Shown piece after piece: positions 27,212 to 36,911 of a stretch of 64,000 nt of DNA. Numbering within the stretch: the stretch's first letter is position 1; every line of letters starts with the position of its first letter. Under the pieces are notes generated by a model. That model saw only the letters and a program-made list of their open reading frames with translations, ran no database searches and was not told the DNA's origin. This DNA comes from Anaerosacchariphilus polymeriproducens (lineage in GTDB: Bacteria; Bacillota; Clostridia; Lachnospirales; Lachnospiraceae). The position numbers and the translations under genes were made by a program. The DNA lies in the NCBI RefSeq assembly GCF_003363435.1, contig NZ_QRCT01000034.1, positions 124,001 through 188,000 of the forward strand. Direction: 5' to 3'.

Positions 27212-28403
27212 AATGACAACACCATTAGTAGAAATGGATGGAGATGAAATGACAAGAATTCTGTGGCAAATCATTAAGGATGAGTTATTACTGCCTTTTG
27301 TTGATTTGAAAACAGAATATTATGATTTGGGACTTGCACATCGAAATGAGACGAATGATCAGGTAACAGTAGATTCTGCAGAAGCGACCAAAAAATATGG
27401 TGTTGCAGTTAAATGTGCTACAATTACACCCAATGCTGCCAGAATGGATGAATATGACTTGAAAGAAATGTGGAAAAGTCCTAACGGTACAATAAGAGCA
27501 ATTTTAGACGGAACTGTATTTCGTGCTCCAATAACAGTAAAAGGTATCGATCCATATGTTAGAACTTGGAAGAAGCCAATTACAATAGCAAGACATGCTT
27601 ATGGTGACGTATATAAAGCAAGTGAAATGAAAATTTCTCAAGCAGGAAAATGCGAATTAGTATTTACTTCTGAAGACGGAACTGAAAATAGGGAATTAAT
27701 TCATGAATTCAAAGGTCCCGGAGTAGTTCAGGGACAACATAATCTTGAATCTTCTATTGAAAGTTTTGCAAGAAGCTGTTTTAATTTTGCACTTGATACA
27801 AAACAAGATTTATGGTTCGCATCCAAAGATACGATATCAAAAAAATATGATCATACATTCAAAGATATTTTCCAAGATATTTATGATAAAGAATATGATG
27901 AAAAGTTTAAAGCGGCTGGTATAGAATACTTTTATACATTAATAGATGATGCAGTAGCAAGAGTCATGAAATCAGAAGGTGGATATATCTGGGCATGTAA
28001 AAACTATGATGGTGATGTGATGAGCGATATGGTTGCTACCGCTTTCGGTTCATTAGCAATGATGACATCTGTTTTAGTATCACCGAAAGGAGTTTATGAA
28101 TATGAAGCTGCACATGGAACGGTACAGAGACATTATTATAACCATTTAAAAGGAGAAAAGACATCAACAAATTCAGTTGCAACAATTTTTGCATGGACTG
28201 GTGCTCTTAAAAAACGTGGTGAATTCGATGGTCTTGATGATTTAGTTTCTTTTGCAGAAAGATTAGAAAAAGCAACTATTGAAACGATTGAGTCTGGAAA
28301 GATGACAAAAGATCTGGCATTAATTACCTCTCACGAAAAACCGGAAGTTTTAAATAGTGAAGAATTTATTATTGCAATCAGAAAGACGTTAGAGACTCTT
28401 TAA
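27198..28403 (+). CDS. icd: NADP-dependent isocitrate dehydrogenase
   Basis: 401 residues, of the eukaryote-like (class II) type rather than the E. coli type. It oxidises isocitrate to 2-oxoglutarate with NADP. Visible motifs are [47 protein letters not shown], the substrate and cofactor region [13 protein letters not shown], and the metal-binding DGDVMSD segment. GGAGG lies 8 bases upstream inside the end of the GntR gene. With the citrate synthase-like gene it forms the oxidative branch toward glutamate. Confidence 0.96.
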   Translation: MQKIKMTTPLVEMDGDEMTRILWQIIKDELLLPFVDLKTEYYDLGLAHRNETNDQVTVDSAEATKKYGVAVKCATITPNAARMDEYDLKEMWKSPNGTIRAILDGTVFRAPITVKGIDPYVRTWKKPITIARHAYGDVYKASEMKISQAGKCELVFTSEDGTENRELIHEFKGPGVVQGQHNLESSIESFARSCFNFALDTKQDLWFASKDTISKKYDHTFKDIFQDIYDKEYDEKFKAAGIEYFYTLIDDAVARVMKSEGGYIWACKNYDGDVMSDMVATAFGSLAMMTSVLVSPKGVYEYEAAHGTVQRHYYNHLKGEKTSTNSVATIFAWTGALKKRGEFDGLDDLVSFAERLEKATIETIESGKMTKDLALITSHEKPEVLNSEEFIIAIRKTLETL

Positions 28404-28417
28404 TTTAGGAGAAAACA

Positions 28418-30331
28418 ATGATATTAGCTTGTCATAATATAAAAAAATCCTTTGGAACAAATGAGATTTTCAAAGGAGGATCTTTTCATATAGAAGAACA
28501 TGAAAAAGCAGCGATTGTTGGAATTAATGGTGCAGGAAAGTCTACACTATTAAAAATTATTATGGAAGAATTACAACCTGATTCAGGAGAAGTTATTATA
28601 GCCAAGGGAAAAACTCTTGGCTATTTGGCTCAACATCAAGATATGTGCAGCGATAATTCGATTTATGAAGAACTTTTAGAAATTAAAAGACCCATTCTTG
28701 AAATGGAGCAGCGTATTCGTGATTTAGAAATAGAGATGAAGTTATTATCAGGTGAAGAACTAAAAAATAAATTAGATACTTATTCAAGACTAAATCAAGA
28801 ATTTGAATTAGCCGAAGGGTATTCCTATAAAAGTGAAATTATCGGAGTTCTGAAAGGTCTTGGTTTTGAAGAAGAAGAGTTTTCTAAGAATGTGAAGGCC
28901 TTGTCTGGTGGGCAAAAAACAAGAGTATCATTAGGAAAACTACTTCTTACAAAGCCTGATATTATTCTTTTGGACGAACCGACCAATCATTTAGACTTAC
29001 AATCAATAAATTGGTTAGAAACATATTTACTTAATTATTCAGGTACTGTAATCATCGTTGCTCATGACCGCTATTTTTTAGATCGTATCGTAAATAAAGT
29101 GATTGATATCGACAATGGTCAAATAACTTCATTTAGCGGCAATTATTCAGATTATGCAGAAAAAAAGGAAATGCTTAGGGAAGCGTTGGTTCATCAATAT
29201 ATGAATCAACAGCAAGAAATAAAGCATCAAGAAGAAGTTATTAGTAAATTAAAATCTTTTAATAGAGAAAAGTCCATTAAAAGAGCAGAGAGCAGAGAGA
29301 AAATGCTGCAGAAAATAGATAAAATAGAGAAACCGATTTTTAAGGAAAACAAAATGAAACTGAAATTAGAGCCCCAGATTTTAAGTGGAAATGATGTTTT
29401 ATCTATAGAAAACTTATCAAAATCTTTTGGGGAAAATCAATTGTTTCAACAAATTCATTTTGAAATAAAACGAGGTGAACGTGTTGCATTGATTGGAAAT
29501 AATGGAACAGGAAAAACAACCTTATTTAAAATTATCAATCAAATCATGGAAGCTGATACTGGAACTATTAAATTGGGATCAAAAGTACATATTGGATACT
29601 ATGATCAAGAACATCAAGTTTTAAATTTGGAAAAGTCTATTTTTGAAGAAATATCTGACGCATATCCAAACTTAAATAATACTGAAATTCGAAATGTATT
29701 AGCAGCCTTTTCTTTTACGAACGATGATGTATTTAAAAAGATAAATGATTTAAGTGGAGGAGAAAGAGGTCGTATTTCATTAGCAAAATTAATGCTTTCT
29801 GAAAGTAATTTGTTGTTATTGGATGAACCTACCAATCATTTAGATATGGAATCCAAAGAAATCCTAGAGCATGCTTTAAACATGTATACTGGAACAGTTT
29901 TCTATATTTCTCATGATCGATATTTTATTAATCGGACCGCTACAAGAATATTGGAATTAACAGGAAAAACATTAATTAATTATATTGGAAATTACGATTA
30001 CTATTTAGAAAAAAAAGATATTCTAACTCCTGTTGATCAAAAAGATATTCAAAAAACGATTGAAAAAGAAAGTGAAAATAAACTTGATTGGAAAAAACAA
30101 AAAGAAAAACAAGCAAAACTTAGAAAGCGAGAGAACCAGATAAAAAAAGTTGAACAAGAAATAGAAAATCTGGAAGCAAGAAAAGAAGAGATTGATTTCA
30201 TGTTGGGTCAAGATGATATTTGTACAAATTCAAAAAAACTATTAGAGCTTCATAATGAACGAGAAAACATAGAAATTAAATTATTAAAGTTATATGAAGA
30301 ATGGGAAGAATTTATATCGTCAATTGTTTGA
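28418..30331 (+). CDS. ABC-F family ATPase (YdiF-like)
   Basis: 637 residues with two ATP-binding domains and no membrane segment. The first has GINGAGKST, LSGGQKTRV and IILLDEPTNHLD; the second has GNNGTGKTT, LSGGERGRI and LLLLDEPTNHLD. Between them is the charged linker typical of ABC-F proteins, and the C-terminal extension is a coiled coil (about residues 550-630). Such proteins act on the ribosome, not in transport. The gene lies 14 bases after icd and just before rex; Bacillus ydiF sits beside rex in the same way. It probably tunes translation rather than giving drug resistance. Confidence 0.92.
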   Translation: MILACHNIKKSFGTNEIFKGGSFHIEEHEKAAIVGINGAGKSTLLKIIMEELQPDSGEVIIAKGKTLGYLAQHQDMCSDNSIYEELLEIKRPILEMEQRIRDLEIEMKLLSGEELKNKLDTYSRLNQEFELAEGYSYKSEIIGVLKGLGFEEEEFSKNVKALSGGQKTRVSLGKLLLTKPDIILLDEPTNHLDLQSINWLETYLLNYSGTVIIVAHDRYFLDRIVNKVIDIDNGQITSFSGNYSDYAEKKEMLREALVHQYMNQQQEIKHQEEVISKLKSFNREKSIKRAESREKMLQKIDKIEKPIFKENKMKLKLEPQILSGNDVLSIENLSKSFGENQLFQQIHFEIKRGERVALIGNNGTGKTTLFKIINQIMEADTGTIKLGSKVHIGYYDQEHQVLNLEKSIFEEISDAYPNLNNTEIRNVLAAFSFTNDDVFKKINDLSGGERGRISLAKLMLSESNLLLLDEPTNHLDMESKEILEHALNMYTGTVFYISHDRYFINRTATRILELTGKTLINYIGNYDYYLEKKDILTPVDQKDIQKTIEKESENKLDWKKQKEKQAKLRKRENQIKKVEQEIENLEARKEEIDFMLGQDDICTNSKKLLELHNERENIEIKLLKLYEEWEEFISSIV

Positions 30332-30403
30332 CGAAAACCTTAAATTATATTATAATATTTACTAATATTTACTAGTTTGGATTTTAAGATTGGAGGGAAT
30401 AAT

Positions 30404-31054
30404 TTGGACAGCAAAGAGATTTCTCAAGCAGTCATTAAAAGATTACCGAGGTATCATAGATATTTAGGAGAGTTAATAGAAAAAGGTATAGAACGCATAT
30501 CTTCTAATGAATTAAGTACAAGAATGCGGGTAACAGCTTCTCAAATCAGACAAGATTTAAATAACTTTGGTGGATTTGGTCAACAAGGTTATGGATATAA
30601 TGTTAAATTTCTGTATAGTGAAATGGGAAAAATTCTTGGCCTGGATAGACAGCATAATATGATTATAATCGGTTCAGGTAATTTGGGACAAGCGCTTGCT
30701 AATTATGTAGCGTTTGAAAAAAAAGGATTTATTATTAAAGGATTGTTTGATATCAATCCAAGATTAGAAGGACTTTCAGTACGCGGTATTCAGATTATGA
30801 TGATTGAAGAATTGGAAGACTTCATAAAGGAAAATAATATTGAAATCGCTACTCTTACCATACCAAAAGATAAAGCGGGTGATATGGCTGATATGTTGGT
30901 AAAGTATGGAATAAAAGCAATATGGAATTTTGCTCATGTAGATTTGCAGGTTCCTGATGATGTTGTAGTTGAAAACGTACATTTATCAGATAGCTTAATG
31001 ACTTTATCTTATAAATTAAGCTGTTATGAAATAGAAAATCAAAAGAAGATGTGA
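30404..31054 (+). CDS. rex: Redox-sensing transcriptional repressor Rex
   Basis: 216 residues from TTG 30404, chosen because GGAGGG (30392-30397) is 6 bases upstream and the family N-terminus (ISQAVIKRLPRYHRYL) follows. The N-terminal winged helix has STRMRVTASQIRQDLNNFGG. The C-terminal Rossmann fold has IIGSGNLGQAL, which binds NADH and NAD. Rex represses fermentation and respiration genes and releases DNA when NADH rises. Its TTG start may keep levels low. The next gene overlaps or abuts its stop codon. Confidence 0.95.
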   Translation: MDSKEISQAVIKRLPRYHRYLGELIEKGIERISSNELSTRMRVTASQIRQDLNNFGGFGQQGYGYNVKFLYSEMGKILGLDRQHNMIIIGSGNLGQALANYVAFEKKGFIIKGLFDINPRLEGLSVRGIQIMMIEELEDFIKENNIEIATLTIPKDKAGDMADMLVKYGIKAIWNFAHVDLQVPDDVVVENVHLSDSLMTLSYKLSCYEIENQKKM

Positions 31055-31056
31055 AT

Positions 31057-31686
31057 ATGAAAGAAACAGAAAAACTACAAGAGTTTGAAATAGCATTACA
31101 GGATAAAAAAATCCCTGTTTTAACATTGGATCATAAATGGCATTGTCTTTTTCAATTAAATGGTAAGCCTCAAAGCATTCAAGAATTAGAAGAAAACTTG
31201 AATGTTTTGTTGCGCCGTCAAGGTCAATTAAATTCAGACTTAAAAGAATCGAAAAGATTAAAAGTTAAATTGATGCGGGATATTGTTGCAAATATGGAGA
31301 ATGTATCAGACAAAGAAAGAGAAAAAAAGCAGGAAGAAAATCAAAAATTAATTATTGAACTTAATGAGACGATAGAACAATATGAGGATGAATTGCTAGA
31401 GATTCCGAGTAAAATTAAAAAAGTGAATAGTGAACTGATGATTGCAAGTATGGATGTTTGTTATGACACCTTAAAACAAAACGAAAATGATATAACTGAA
31501 ATTACAGAATGGATAAAACATATTAGAGTAGAACTAAAGAAAAATATTATTCGAAAACAGAATAAAGAATTGAAAAATCAGCAAATTTACTCTTATATGC
31601 ATGATATTTTTGGCCCTGAGGTAGTAGATTTATTCGATATGGCATATATTGTGGAGGAAGAAAATGAAACAGTAGAAGACAAGTAA
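31057..31686 (+). CDS. Coiled-coil protein of unknown function next to rex
   Basis: 209 residues from the ATG; a GTG two codons earlier overlaps the rex stop and is an alternative start. The middle (about residues 45-140) is Glu/Lys-rich and predicted coiled coil. No membrane segment, signal or catalytic motif is seen. The C-terminus is acidic (VEEENETVEDK). I do not recognise the family. Its coupling to rex suggests co-expression, but any link to redox sensing is guesswork. The terminator hairpin includes its last codons. Confidence 0.75.
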   Translation: MKETEKLQEFEIALQDKKIPVLTLDHKWHCLFQLNGKPQSIQELEENLNVLLRRQGQLNSDLKESKRLKVKLMRDIVANMENVSDKEREKKQEENQKLIIELNETIEQYEDELLEIPSKIKKVNSELMIASMDVCYDTLKQNENDITEITEWIKHIRVELKKNIIRKQNKELKNQQIYSYMHDIFGPEVVDLFDMAYIVEEENETVEDK

Positions 31687-31711
31687 TTAATACTTGTTCT
31701 GCTGTTTTTTC
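31669..31711 (+). terminator. Terminator overlapping the stop codon of the coiled-coil gene
   Basis: ACAGTAGAAGACAAGT (31669-31684) pairs, with a small bulge, with ACTTGTTCTGCTGT (31692-31705) across AATTAAT, followed by TTTTT. The 5' arm contains the last codons of the upstream gene. Confidence 0.75.
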
Positions 31712-31741
31712 ATATAAAATGTAATAGAAAGGGTTTGTAAT

Positions 31742-33232
31742 ATGGAATATCTATTAGATAGTAAAACAATGAAATCTTGTGATTCAGCTACAGCAAATTA
31801 TTTTGGACTGCCTAGTATTGTATTAATGGAAAGAGCTGCTTTGTCTGTAATAGAATTAATTCAAGATAAAAAAATGAAAGATAATATTTTAGTTGTTTGT
31901 GGAACTGGTAATAACGGTGGTGACGGATTAGCAATTGCAAGAATACTTTATGAAAGAGGCTACAAACCTATAGTAGTTTTAATTGGCAGTGACGATAGTC
32001 TAACAAAAGAAGCTGCAATTCAAAAAAAAATTTTAGAAAAATATAAAATTAATATTGAGTCAACGATCCCTCAGATTGAATATACTACTATTATAGATGC
32101 TCTGTTTGGAATTGGTCTCAGTCGTGAAGTAGAAGGCATTTATTATGAAAATATAAGTATTATGAATAAAATAGAGGGGTGCAAAATAGCTATTGATATT
32201 CCTTCCGGAATATCGGCAGATACTGGAAAAGTACTAGGTATTGCTTTTCAAGCAGATTATACAATAACATTTGGTTTTTCAAAAATCGGTCTAGTTTTAT
32301 ATCCAGGCTGCACCTATTGTGGTAAAATTATAGTAAAAGATATTGGTATTACTAAGGATAGCTTTTTGGGAGAACTTCCTATCACTTTTACCTATAATAA
32401 AAAAGATTTGCAGGAATTACCGAAAAGAAAGTTTTATTCTAACAAAGGAACATATGGTAAAATCCTTATTATTGCAGGTAATATAAATATGAGTGGTGCA
32501 GCATGTTTGGCAGGAAAATCAGCTTATTTTACTGGTAGTGGTTTGGTAAATATATTTACTTCTTCTGAAAATAGGATCATATTGCAGTCTAATCTACCAG
32601 AAGCAGTTTTGACTTGTTTTAATTCCGAAGAGGAAATAGAAGAGTTGCTGCTAGAATCAATGGAAAATGTAGATGCAATTGCAATTGGGCCGGGATGTGG
32701 AGATAATCATATTACAAGAAAGTTATTAGAATTAGTTATAAAGAATACAAAAGTTCCAGTAGTAATTGATGCAGATGGATTAAATGCATTATCCAAAGGA
32801 AATGAATTGTTAACGGAAACGGATCAACCGATTATACTAACTCCTCATCTAGGTGAAATGTCTAGATTAACTGGTGATGATGTTGGTAAAATCCAATCCG
32901 CTTTATTAAATTCATCCAAACAATGGGTAAACAAATATAAATCCATATTAGTTTTAAAAGATGCCCGAACTATAGTAACAGACTCTAATAATCGAGTTTA
33001 CATTAATAGGTCAGGAAATAACGGAATGGCTACAGCCGGTTCTGGTGATGTTTTGACAGGAATTATCACATCTTTAATTGGTCAGGGTAAAAAACCTTTT
33101 GAAGCAGCATCTCTTGCAGTGTATTTACATGGTTTGGCTGGAGATGAAGCAAGAAAAAAATATGGTGTTTATAGTTTGATGGCATCTCATATCATTGAAG
33201 GCATTTCAATGGTTTTAAAAGAAATAAATTAA
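31742..33232 (+). CDS. nnr: Bifunctional NAD(P)H-hydrate epimerase / ADP-dependent NAD(P)H-hydrate dehydratase
   Basis: 496 residues. It repairs hydrated, inactive NAD(P)H. The N-terminal YjeF epimerase domain (about residues 1-215) has MERAALS, CGTGNNGGDGLAIAR and the catalytic-loop AIDIPSGISADTG. The C-terminal ribokinase-like dehydratase domain (about 225-490) has YGKILIIAGN, VIDADGLNAL, LTPHLGEMSRL and MATAGSGDVLTGII. Both halves look intact. AAAGGG precedes the ATG. alr follows after 36 bases. Confidence 0.96.
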   Translation: MEYLLDSKTMKSCDSATANYFGLPSIVLMERAALSVIELIQDKKMKDNILVVCGTGNNGGDGLAIARILYERGYKPIVVLIGSDDSLTKEAAIQKKILEKYKINIESTIPQIEYTTIIDALFGIGLSREVEGIYYENISIMNKIEGCKIAIDIPSGISADTGKVLGIAFQADYTITFGFSKIGLVLYPGCTYCGKIIVKDIGITKDSFLGELPITFTYNKKDLQELPKRKFYSNKGTYGKILIIAGNINMSGAACLAGKSAYFTGSGLVNIFTSSENRIILQSNLPEAVLTCFNSEEEIEELLLESMENVDAIAIGPGCGDNHITRKLLELVIKNTKVPVVIDADGLNALSKGNELLTETDQPIILTPHLGEMSRLTGDDVGKIQSALLNSSKQWVNKYKSILVLKDARTIVTDSNNRVYINRSGNNGMATAGSGDVLTGIITSLIGQGKKPFEAASLAVYLHGLAGDEARKKYGVYSLMASHIIEGISMVLKEIN

Positions 33233-33268
33233 CGAATACAAAAGCATGTCTAAATATGGAGGCAAAAA

Positions 33269-34432
33269 ATGTACAGTAGAGTATTTGCAACAATTAATCT
33301 TGATGCAGTAAGAAGTAATTTTAATCAAATGAAAAGAAACATAGATAATAATTGCAAAATCATGGCAGTTATAAAAACAGATGCTTATGGTCATGGTGCG
33401 ATACAGATCGCAAACGAATTTCAAAATGAAGAATATTTATATGGTTTTGCAGTTGCTACGGTCGAGGAAGCTCAAATTCTGATTCGTCACGGTATTTATA
33501 AGCCTATATTAATATTAGGCTATGCGTTTCAAGAACATTATGAAGGTATAGTGAAGCATAATATCCGGTCAACGGTTTTTAAATATGAAACGGCACAACT
33601 TCTTTCTGAAGAAGCAGTGAAACAAGGGAAAGAAGTAGCAATTCATATTGCGGTTGATACCGGGATGAGTAGAATAGGATTTCAGGTAGAAGAAGAAAGT
33701 GTAAATATCATATCTAAGATTCATCAGCTTAGAAATCTAAAAATTGAGGGGATATTTACACATTTTGCGAAAGCTGATGAAGTAGATAAAGAATTTTCAT
33801 TTCAACAAATTAATAAATTTAATAAATTTACTAATTTGTTAGAAGAGAAAGGAATTATAATACCACTAAAACATAGTTCTAATAGTGCCGGAATTATAGA
33901 AATAAGAGAAGCCAATATGAATATCGTGCGTGCCGGAATTTCAATTTATGGGTTGTGGCCCTCTCAAGATGTCACAAAAGATGTTATCAAATTAACTCCT
34001 GCGTTAGGTTTGAAGAGCCATATTGTTCATGTGAAAAAACTTCCTGCAGGACGTTCTATTAGTTATGGTGGAACTTATGTTACAAAAACGGAAGAAACGA
34101 TTGCCACAATACCGATTGGTTATGGAGACGGTTATCCCAGGGGTCTGTCCAATAAAGGATATGTACTTATTCATGGTCAAAAAGCTCCTATTCGCGGAAG
34201 AGTCTGCATGGATCAATTTATGGTTGATGTGTCGGGAATTGATGATGTGAAAGATGGAGACGAAGTGGTATTAATTGGGGAGCAACAGGGAGAATATATC
34301 ACAGTGGAAGAATTGTCAGAACTTTGCGGTAGATTTAATTATGAATTTATTTGCGATCTTGGAAAACGTATTCCACGAGTGTTTTATAAAAATGGAAAGA
34401 TTGTTGAAAAAAAAGATTATTTCAATGAGTAG
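33269..34432 (+). CDS. alr: Alanine racemase
   Basis: 387 residues. The PLP enzyme interconverts L- and D-alanine for peptidoglycan. The PLP lysine is in VIKTDAYGHG (about residue 36). RMGF-type IAVDTGMSRIGFQV, HSSNSAGI, RAGISIYGLWPS, PIGYGDGYPRG and GRVCMDQFMVDV are also visible, including the catalytic-Tyr region. GGAGG lies 7 bases before the ATG. The next gene is a MazF-type toxin, the same alr-toxin order as in Bacillus, but without an antitoxin gene between them. Confidence 0.96.
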   Translation: MYSRVFATINLDAVRSNFNQMKRNIDNNCKIMAVIKTDAYGHGAIQIANEFQNEEYLYGFAVATVEEAQILIRHGIYKPILILGYAFQEHYEGIVKHNIRSTVFKYETAQLLSEEAVKQGKEVAIHIAVDTGMSRIGFQVEEESVNIISKIHQLRNLKIEGIFTHFAKADEVDKEFSFQQINKFNKFTNLLEEKGIIIPLKHSSNSAGIIEIREANMNIVRAGISIYGLWPSQDVTKDVIKLTPALGLKSHIVHVKKLPAGRSISYGGTYVTKTEETIATIPIGYGDGYPRGLSNKGYVLIHGQKAPIRGRVCMDQFMVDVSGIDDVKDGDEVVLIGEQQGEYITVEELSELCGRFNYEFICDLGKRIPRVFYKNGKIVEKKDYFNE

Positions 34433-34555
34433 ATAATTTTTCAGCAACTTTTTTAGATAGAGAGAAAATATTGTAGATAACATACCTTAATTACCAAGTA
34501 TACACCCGAGAATGTAGGAAATAATAAAGAAAAGCGAAAAATCGGAGTGTGAGAT

Positions 34556-34906
34556 TTGGTGGTTATTAAAAGAGGCGATATTTTCTATGCTGATTTAAGA
34601 CCGGTAATTGGGTCGGAACAAGGTGGAATCAGGCCAGTTGTTATCATACAAAATAATATAGGAAACAAACATAGTCCAACGGTAATTTGTGCTGCAATCA
34701 CATCGAAAATGAATAAAGCAAAATTACCTACACATATTGAACTTGATTCCTCAAAATGTGAAATAGTAAAGGATTCCGTTATCTTACTGGAACAGCTAAG
34801 AACAATTGATAAGAAAAGATTAAAAGACAGAGTATGTCATTTGGATAAAGAGATGTTGGAAAAAGTGGATAAGGCTCTGAAAATCAGCTTAGAGTTAGAT
34901 ACATAA
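34556..34906 (+). CDS. MazF/PemK-family endoribonuclease toxin, no antitoxin visible
   Basis: 116 residues, TTG start with CGGAG about 9 bases upstream; GTG at 34559 is possible. Family features are [42 protein letters not shown] and [13 protein letters not shown], close to Bacillus NdoA. It cleaves mRNA at specific short sequences. The 123-bp gap between alr and this gene holds no ORF of antitoxin size, so the usual MazE/NdoAI partner is missing here. It may be encoded elsewhere, or the protein may be kept low by its weak start. Confidence 0.9.
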   Translation: MVVIKRGDIFYADLRPVIGSEQGGIRPVVIIQNNIGNKHSPTVICAAITSKMNKAKLPTHIELDSSKCEIVKDSVILLEQLRTIDKKRLKDRVCHLDKEMLEKVDKALKISLELDT

Positions 34907-34948
34907 TACTTGACTAATGCTCTTTAAAATGATATATTTCATATAATT

Positions 34949-34957
34949 TGTTATAAT
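34949..34957 (+). promoter_or_regulatory. Extended -10 promoter candidate before a structured leader
   Basis: TGTTATAAT (TATAAT at 34952-34957). A second possible promoter, TTGACT (34910-34915), 17 bp, TATATT (34933-34938), lies just upstream. Either would start a transcript immediately before the hairpin at 34969. Confidence 0.45.
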
Positions 34958-34968
34958 TAAAATTGGCA

Positions 34969-35150
34969 CACTTTGTACTTTGTTCCTGTATTTTATTTTG
35001 AACGAGGTACGAGTGTACATGTTATTTTATTTATCAATGATAGTCAAATACATATTATACTTTTAAAAAGTATTTTTATTTATGCTTAAAATTAATTTCT
35101 AAAAAGTTTTAAGCAAAATGACAATACTTTTTTATTTATATTTATTATAT
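34969..35150 (+). other. Hairpin-rich non-coding stretch upstream of yebC
   Basis: This fills a 331-bp gap without a gene. Elements seen: a 16-bp stem with one bulge between 34969-34985 and 35000-35015 (loop 14 bases). Next is an 8-bp palindrome ATACTTTT/AAAAGTAT (35057-35073). Then TGCTTAAAA (35083-35091) pairs with TTTTAAGCA (35107-35115), and a late ATACTTTTTTATTT (from 35123) could also pair with AAAAGTAT at 35066-35073. It may be a long yebC 5' leader, a small RNA, or a terminator for the toxin gene. No known riboswitch is recognised. Confidence 0.4.
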
Positions 35151-35237
35151 CTATACAAGTAATATCTTGCCACCAAAAAGAAACAATGATAGAATTAAAA
35201 ATAGTGACGAAAAAGTATTAGAAAGAGGAGCGGAAGT

Positions 35238-35966
35238 ATGTCAGGACATTCAAAATTTGCGAACATCAAACATAAAAAAGAAAAAAATGATGCGGCAAAA
35301 GGAAAAATATTTACAGTAATCGGAAGAGAAATTGCAGTTGCAGTAAAAGAAGGTGGAGCGGACGCAAATAATAATAGTCGTTTAAGAGATGTGATTGCGA
35401 AAGCCAAGGCAAACAATATGCCTAATGATACCATAGAACGAGGAATAAAAAAGGCTGCTGGAGATGCTAATTCTGTTAATTATGAATATGTATCCTATGA
35501 AGGTTATGGTCCAAATGGAACAGCAATTATTGTAGATGCCTTAACAGATAATAAAAACAGAACAGCAGCAAATGTAAGAAGTGCTTTTACTAAAGGGAAT
35601 GGAAATGTTGGAACACCAGGATGTGTTTCTTATATGTTTGAGAAAAAGGGACAGATAATTATTGATCGAGAAGAATGTGAAATAGATTCAGACGAATTAA
35701 TGATGTCAGTATTAGATGCCGGAGCAGAAGATTTTATAGAAGAGGAAGACAGTTTTGAAATTATAACAGATCCTGATAATTTCAGTCAGGTAAGGCAGAC
35801 AATAGAAGATATGGAGCTTCCCATGGTAAATGCTGAAATAACAATGATTCCAGAAACATGGGTAGAGCTTACGGATGAAACAGCAATTAAGAATTTACAA
35901 AAAACATTAGATTTATTGGAAGAAGATGATGATGTGCAGGCAGTTTACCATAACTGGGATGAATAA
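35238..35966 (+). CDS. yebC: YebC/PmpR family protein (TACO1-like)
   Basis: 242 residues, the usual length. It begins [20 protein letters not shown], the hallmark of the family, followed by the [15 protein letters not shown] stretch and [20 protein letters not shown]. The family is annotated as DNA-binding regulators, but recent work in bacteria and mitochondria links members to translation. The protein is acidic at the C-terminus. AGAGGAG precedes the ATG. It is followed after 14 bases by the zinc-ribbon protein gene. Confidence 0.95.
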   Translation: MSGHSKFANIKHKKEKNDAAKGKIFTVIGREIAVAVKEGGADANNNSRLRDVIAKAKANNMPNDTIERGIKKAAGDANSVNYEYVSYEGYGPNGTAIIVDALTDNKNRTAANVRSAFTKGNGNVGTPGCVSYMFEKKGQIIIDREECEIDSDELMMSVLDAGAEDFIEEEDSFEIITDPDNFSQVRQTIEDMELPMVNAEITMIPETWVELTDETAIKNLQKTLDLLEEDDDVQAVYHNWDE

Positions 35967-35980
35967 GAGGTGAAAAAAGA

Positions 35981-36898
35981 ATGGGATTTTTAAAAGGAAC
36001 ATGTCCAAACTGTAAAGGAGAGTTACAAATTCCAGAAGAGTTAGATAAAGTTATTTGTATGTATTGCGGAGGAGAAATATTAAAGTGTGATGCTTTGAAT
36101 CAGAATAAAGAAATTCTAAATGATCCGGAATATTTGAATGAGATTAAAGAAACAAAAGAAAAATTTTCTAAAACACTTTTTGAGTTAAATGATCCAATGA
36201 AAAATTTTAACAAAAAAGAATATAAATCAGAATTTCAAAAATTTTATTCACAAAACGAAAAAACTTTAGTAAAAATTGAACAGTTATATCAAAAATCACC
36301 TGTAAAAGATCAATTACTAAAAGAGTTTGCTGATACATTTTTAGAAGCTGTTAAAGATGCTTTGGCTAAGCAAAAAAGTAAAAGAAAAGCAGACGATGCA
36401 TTATTAGACTACAATATGATTTTGGCTGTTTATTTATTTCCAGCTATATTGGAATTAGAAGGAAGCTCATCTCAACCATTGGCACAAACAGTTTTAGATT
36501 GTTGGAAAGAAAATTTCCCAAAAACAAATTTAGCTTTATCTTCTTTTGAAAACATTAATGAAGGATTCAATAAAAAATTTTGTTATATAACAACTGCAGT
36601 CTGTGAATCTTTAGGTAAAACTGATGACTGTTATGAATTAACATTATTAAGAAATTATAGAGATTTATATTTACAAAAACAACCAAATGGTGAAGAAGTA
36701 ATTAAAAAATATTACGATATTGCTCCTACAATTGTTAAACATATTAATAAACATCCTGATAATAAAATAATCTATAAAAAAGTATGGGAAGATTATCTAT
36801 ATCCATGTATACAGTGTATTGAACTAGATCAAAATAAAAAATGTATGAAGATTTATACTGATATGGTAGAAATACTTGAAAAAAAATATTTTATGTAG
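35981..36898 (+). CDS. Zinc-ribbon protein with CFI-box-like C-terminal domain
   Basis: 305 residues. An N-terminal zinc ribbon CPNC...CMYCGG (residues 8-31) is followed by a helical Lys/Glu-rich middle. A C-terminal region begins CYITTAVCESLGKTDDCYEL (about residue 205) and continues LTLLRNYRDLYL. This second part resembles the 'CFI-box' domain found at the end of diverse proteins, with Cys-Tyr-Ile-Thr-Thr-Ala in place of Cys-Phe-Ile-Ala-Thr-Ala. No membrane segment. Function unknown; the domain assignment is from memory of the motif. It lies between yebC and metY at operon spacing. Confidence 0.75.
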   Translation: MGFLKGTCPNCKGELQIPEELDKVICMYCGGEILKCDALNQNKEILNDPEYLNEIKETKEKFSKTLFELNDPMKNFNKKEYKSEFQKFYSQNEKTLVKIEQLYQKSPVKDQLLKEFADTFLEAVKDALAKQKSKRKADDALLDYNMILAVYLFPAILELEGSSSQPLAQTVLDCWKENFPKTNLALSSFENINEGFNKKFCYITTAVCESLGKTDDCYELTLLRNYRDLYLQKQPNGEEVIKKYYDIAPTIVKHINKHPDNKIIYKKVWEDYLYPCIQCIELDQNKKCMKIYTDMVEILEKKYFM

Positions 36899-36911
36899 CC
36901 GGAGGTACGAA

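Noticed and set aside
36899-36911. SAM-dependent riboswitch before metY
   Set aside because: The gap to the preceding gene is only 13 bases, and no S-box sequence is found upstream in the operon leader.
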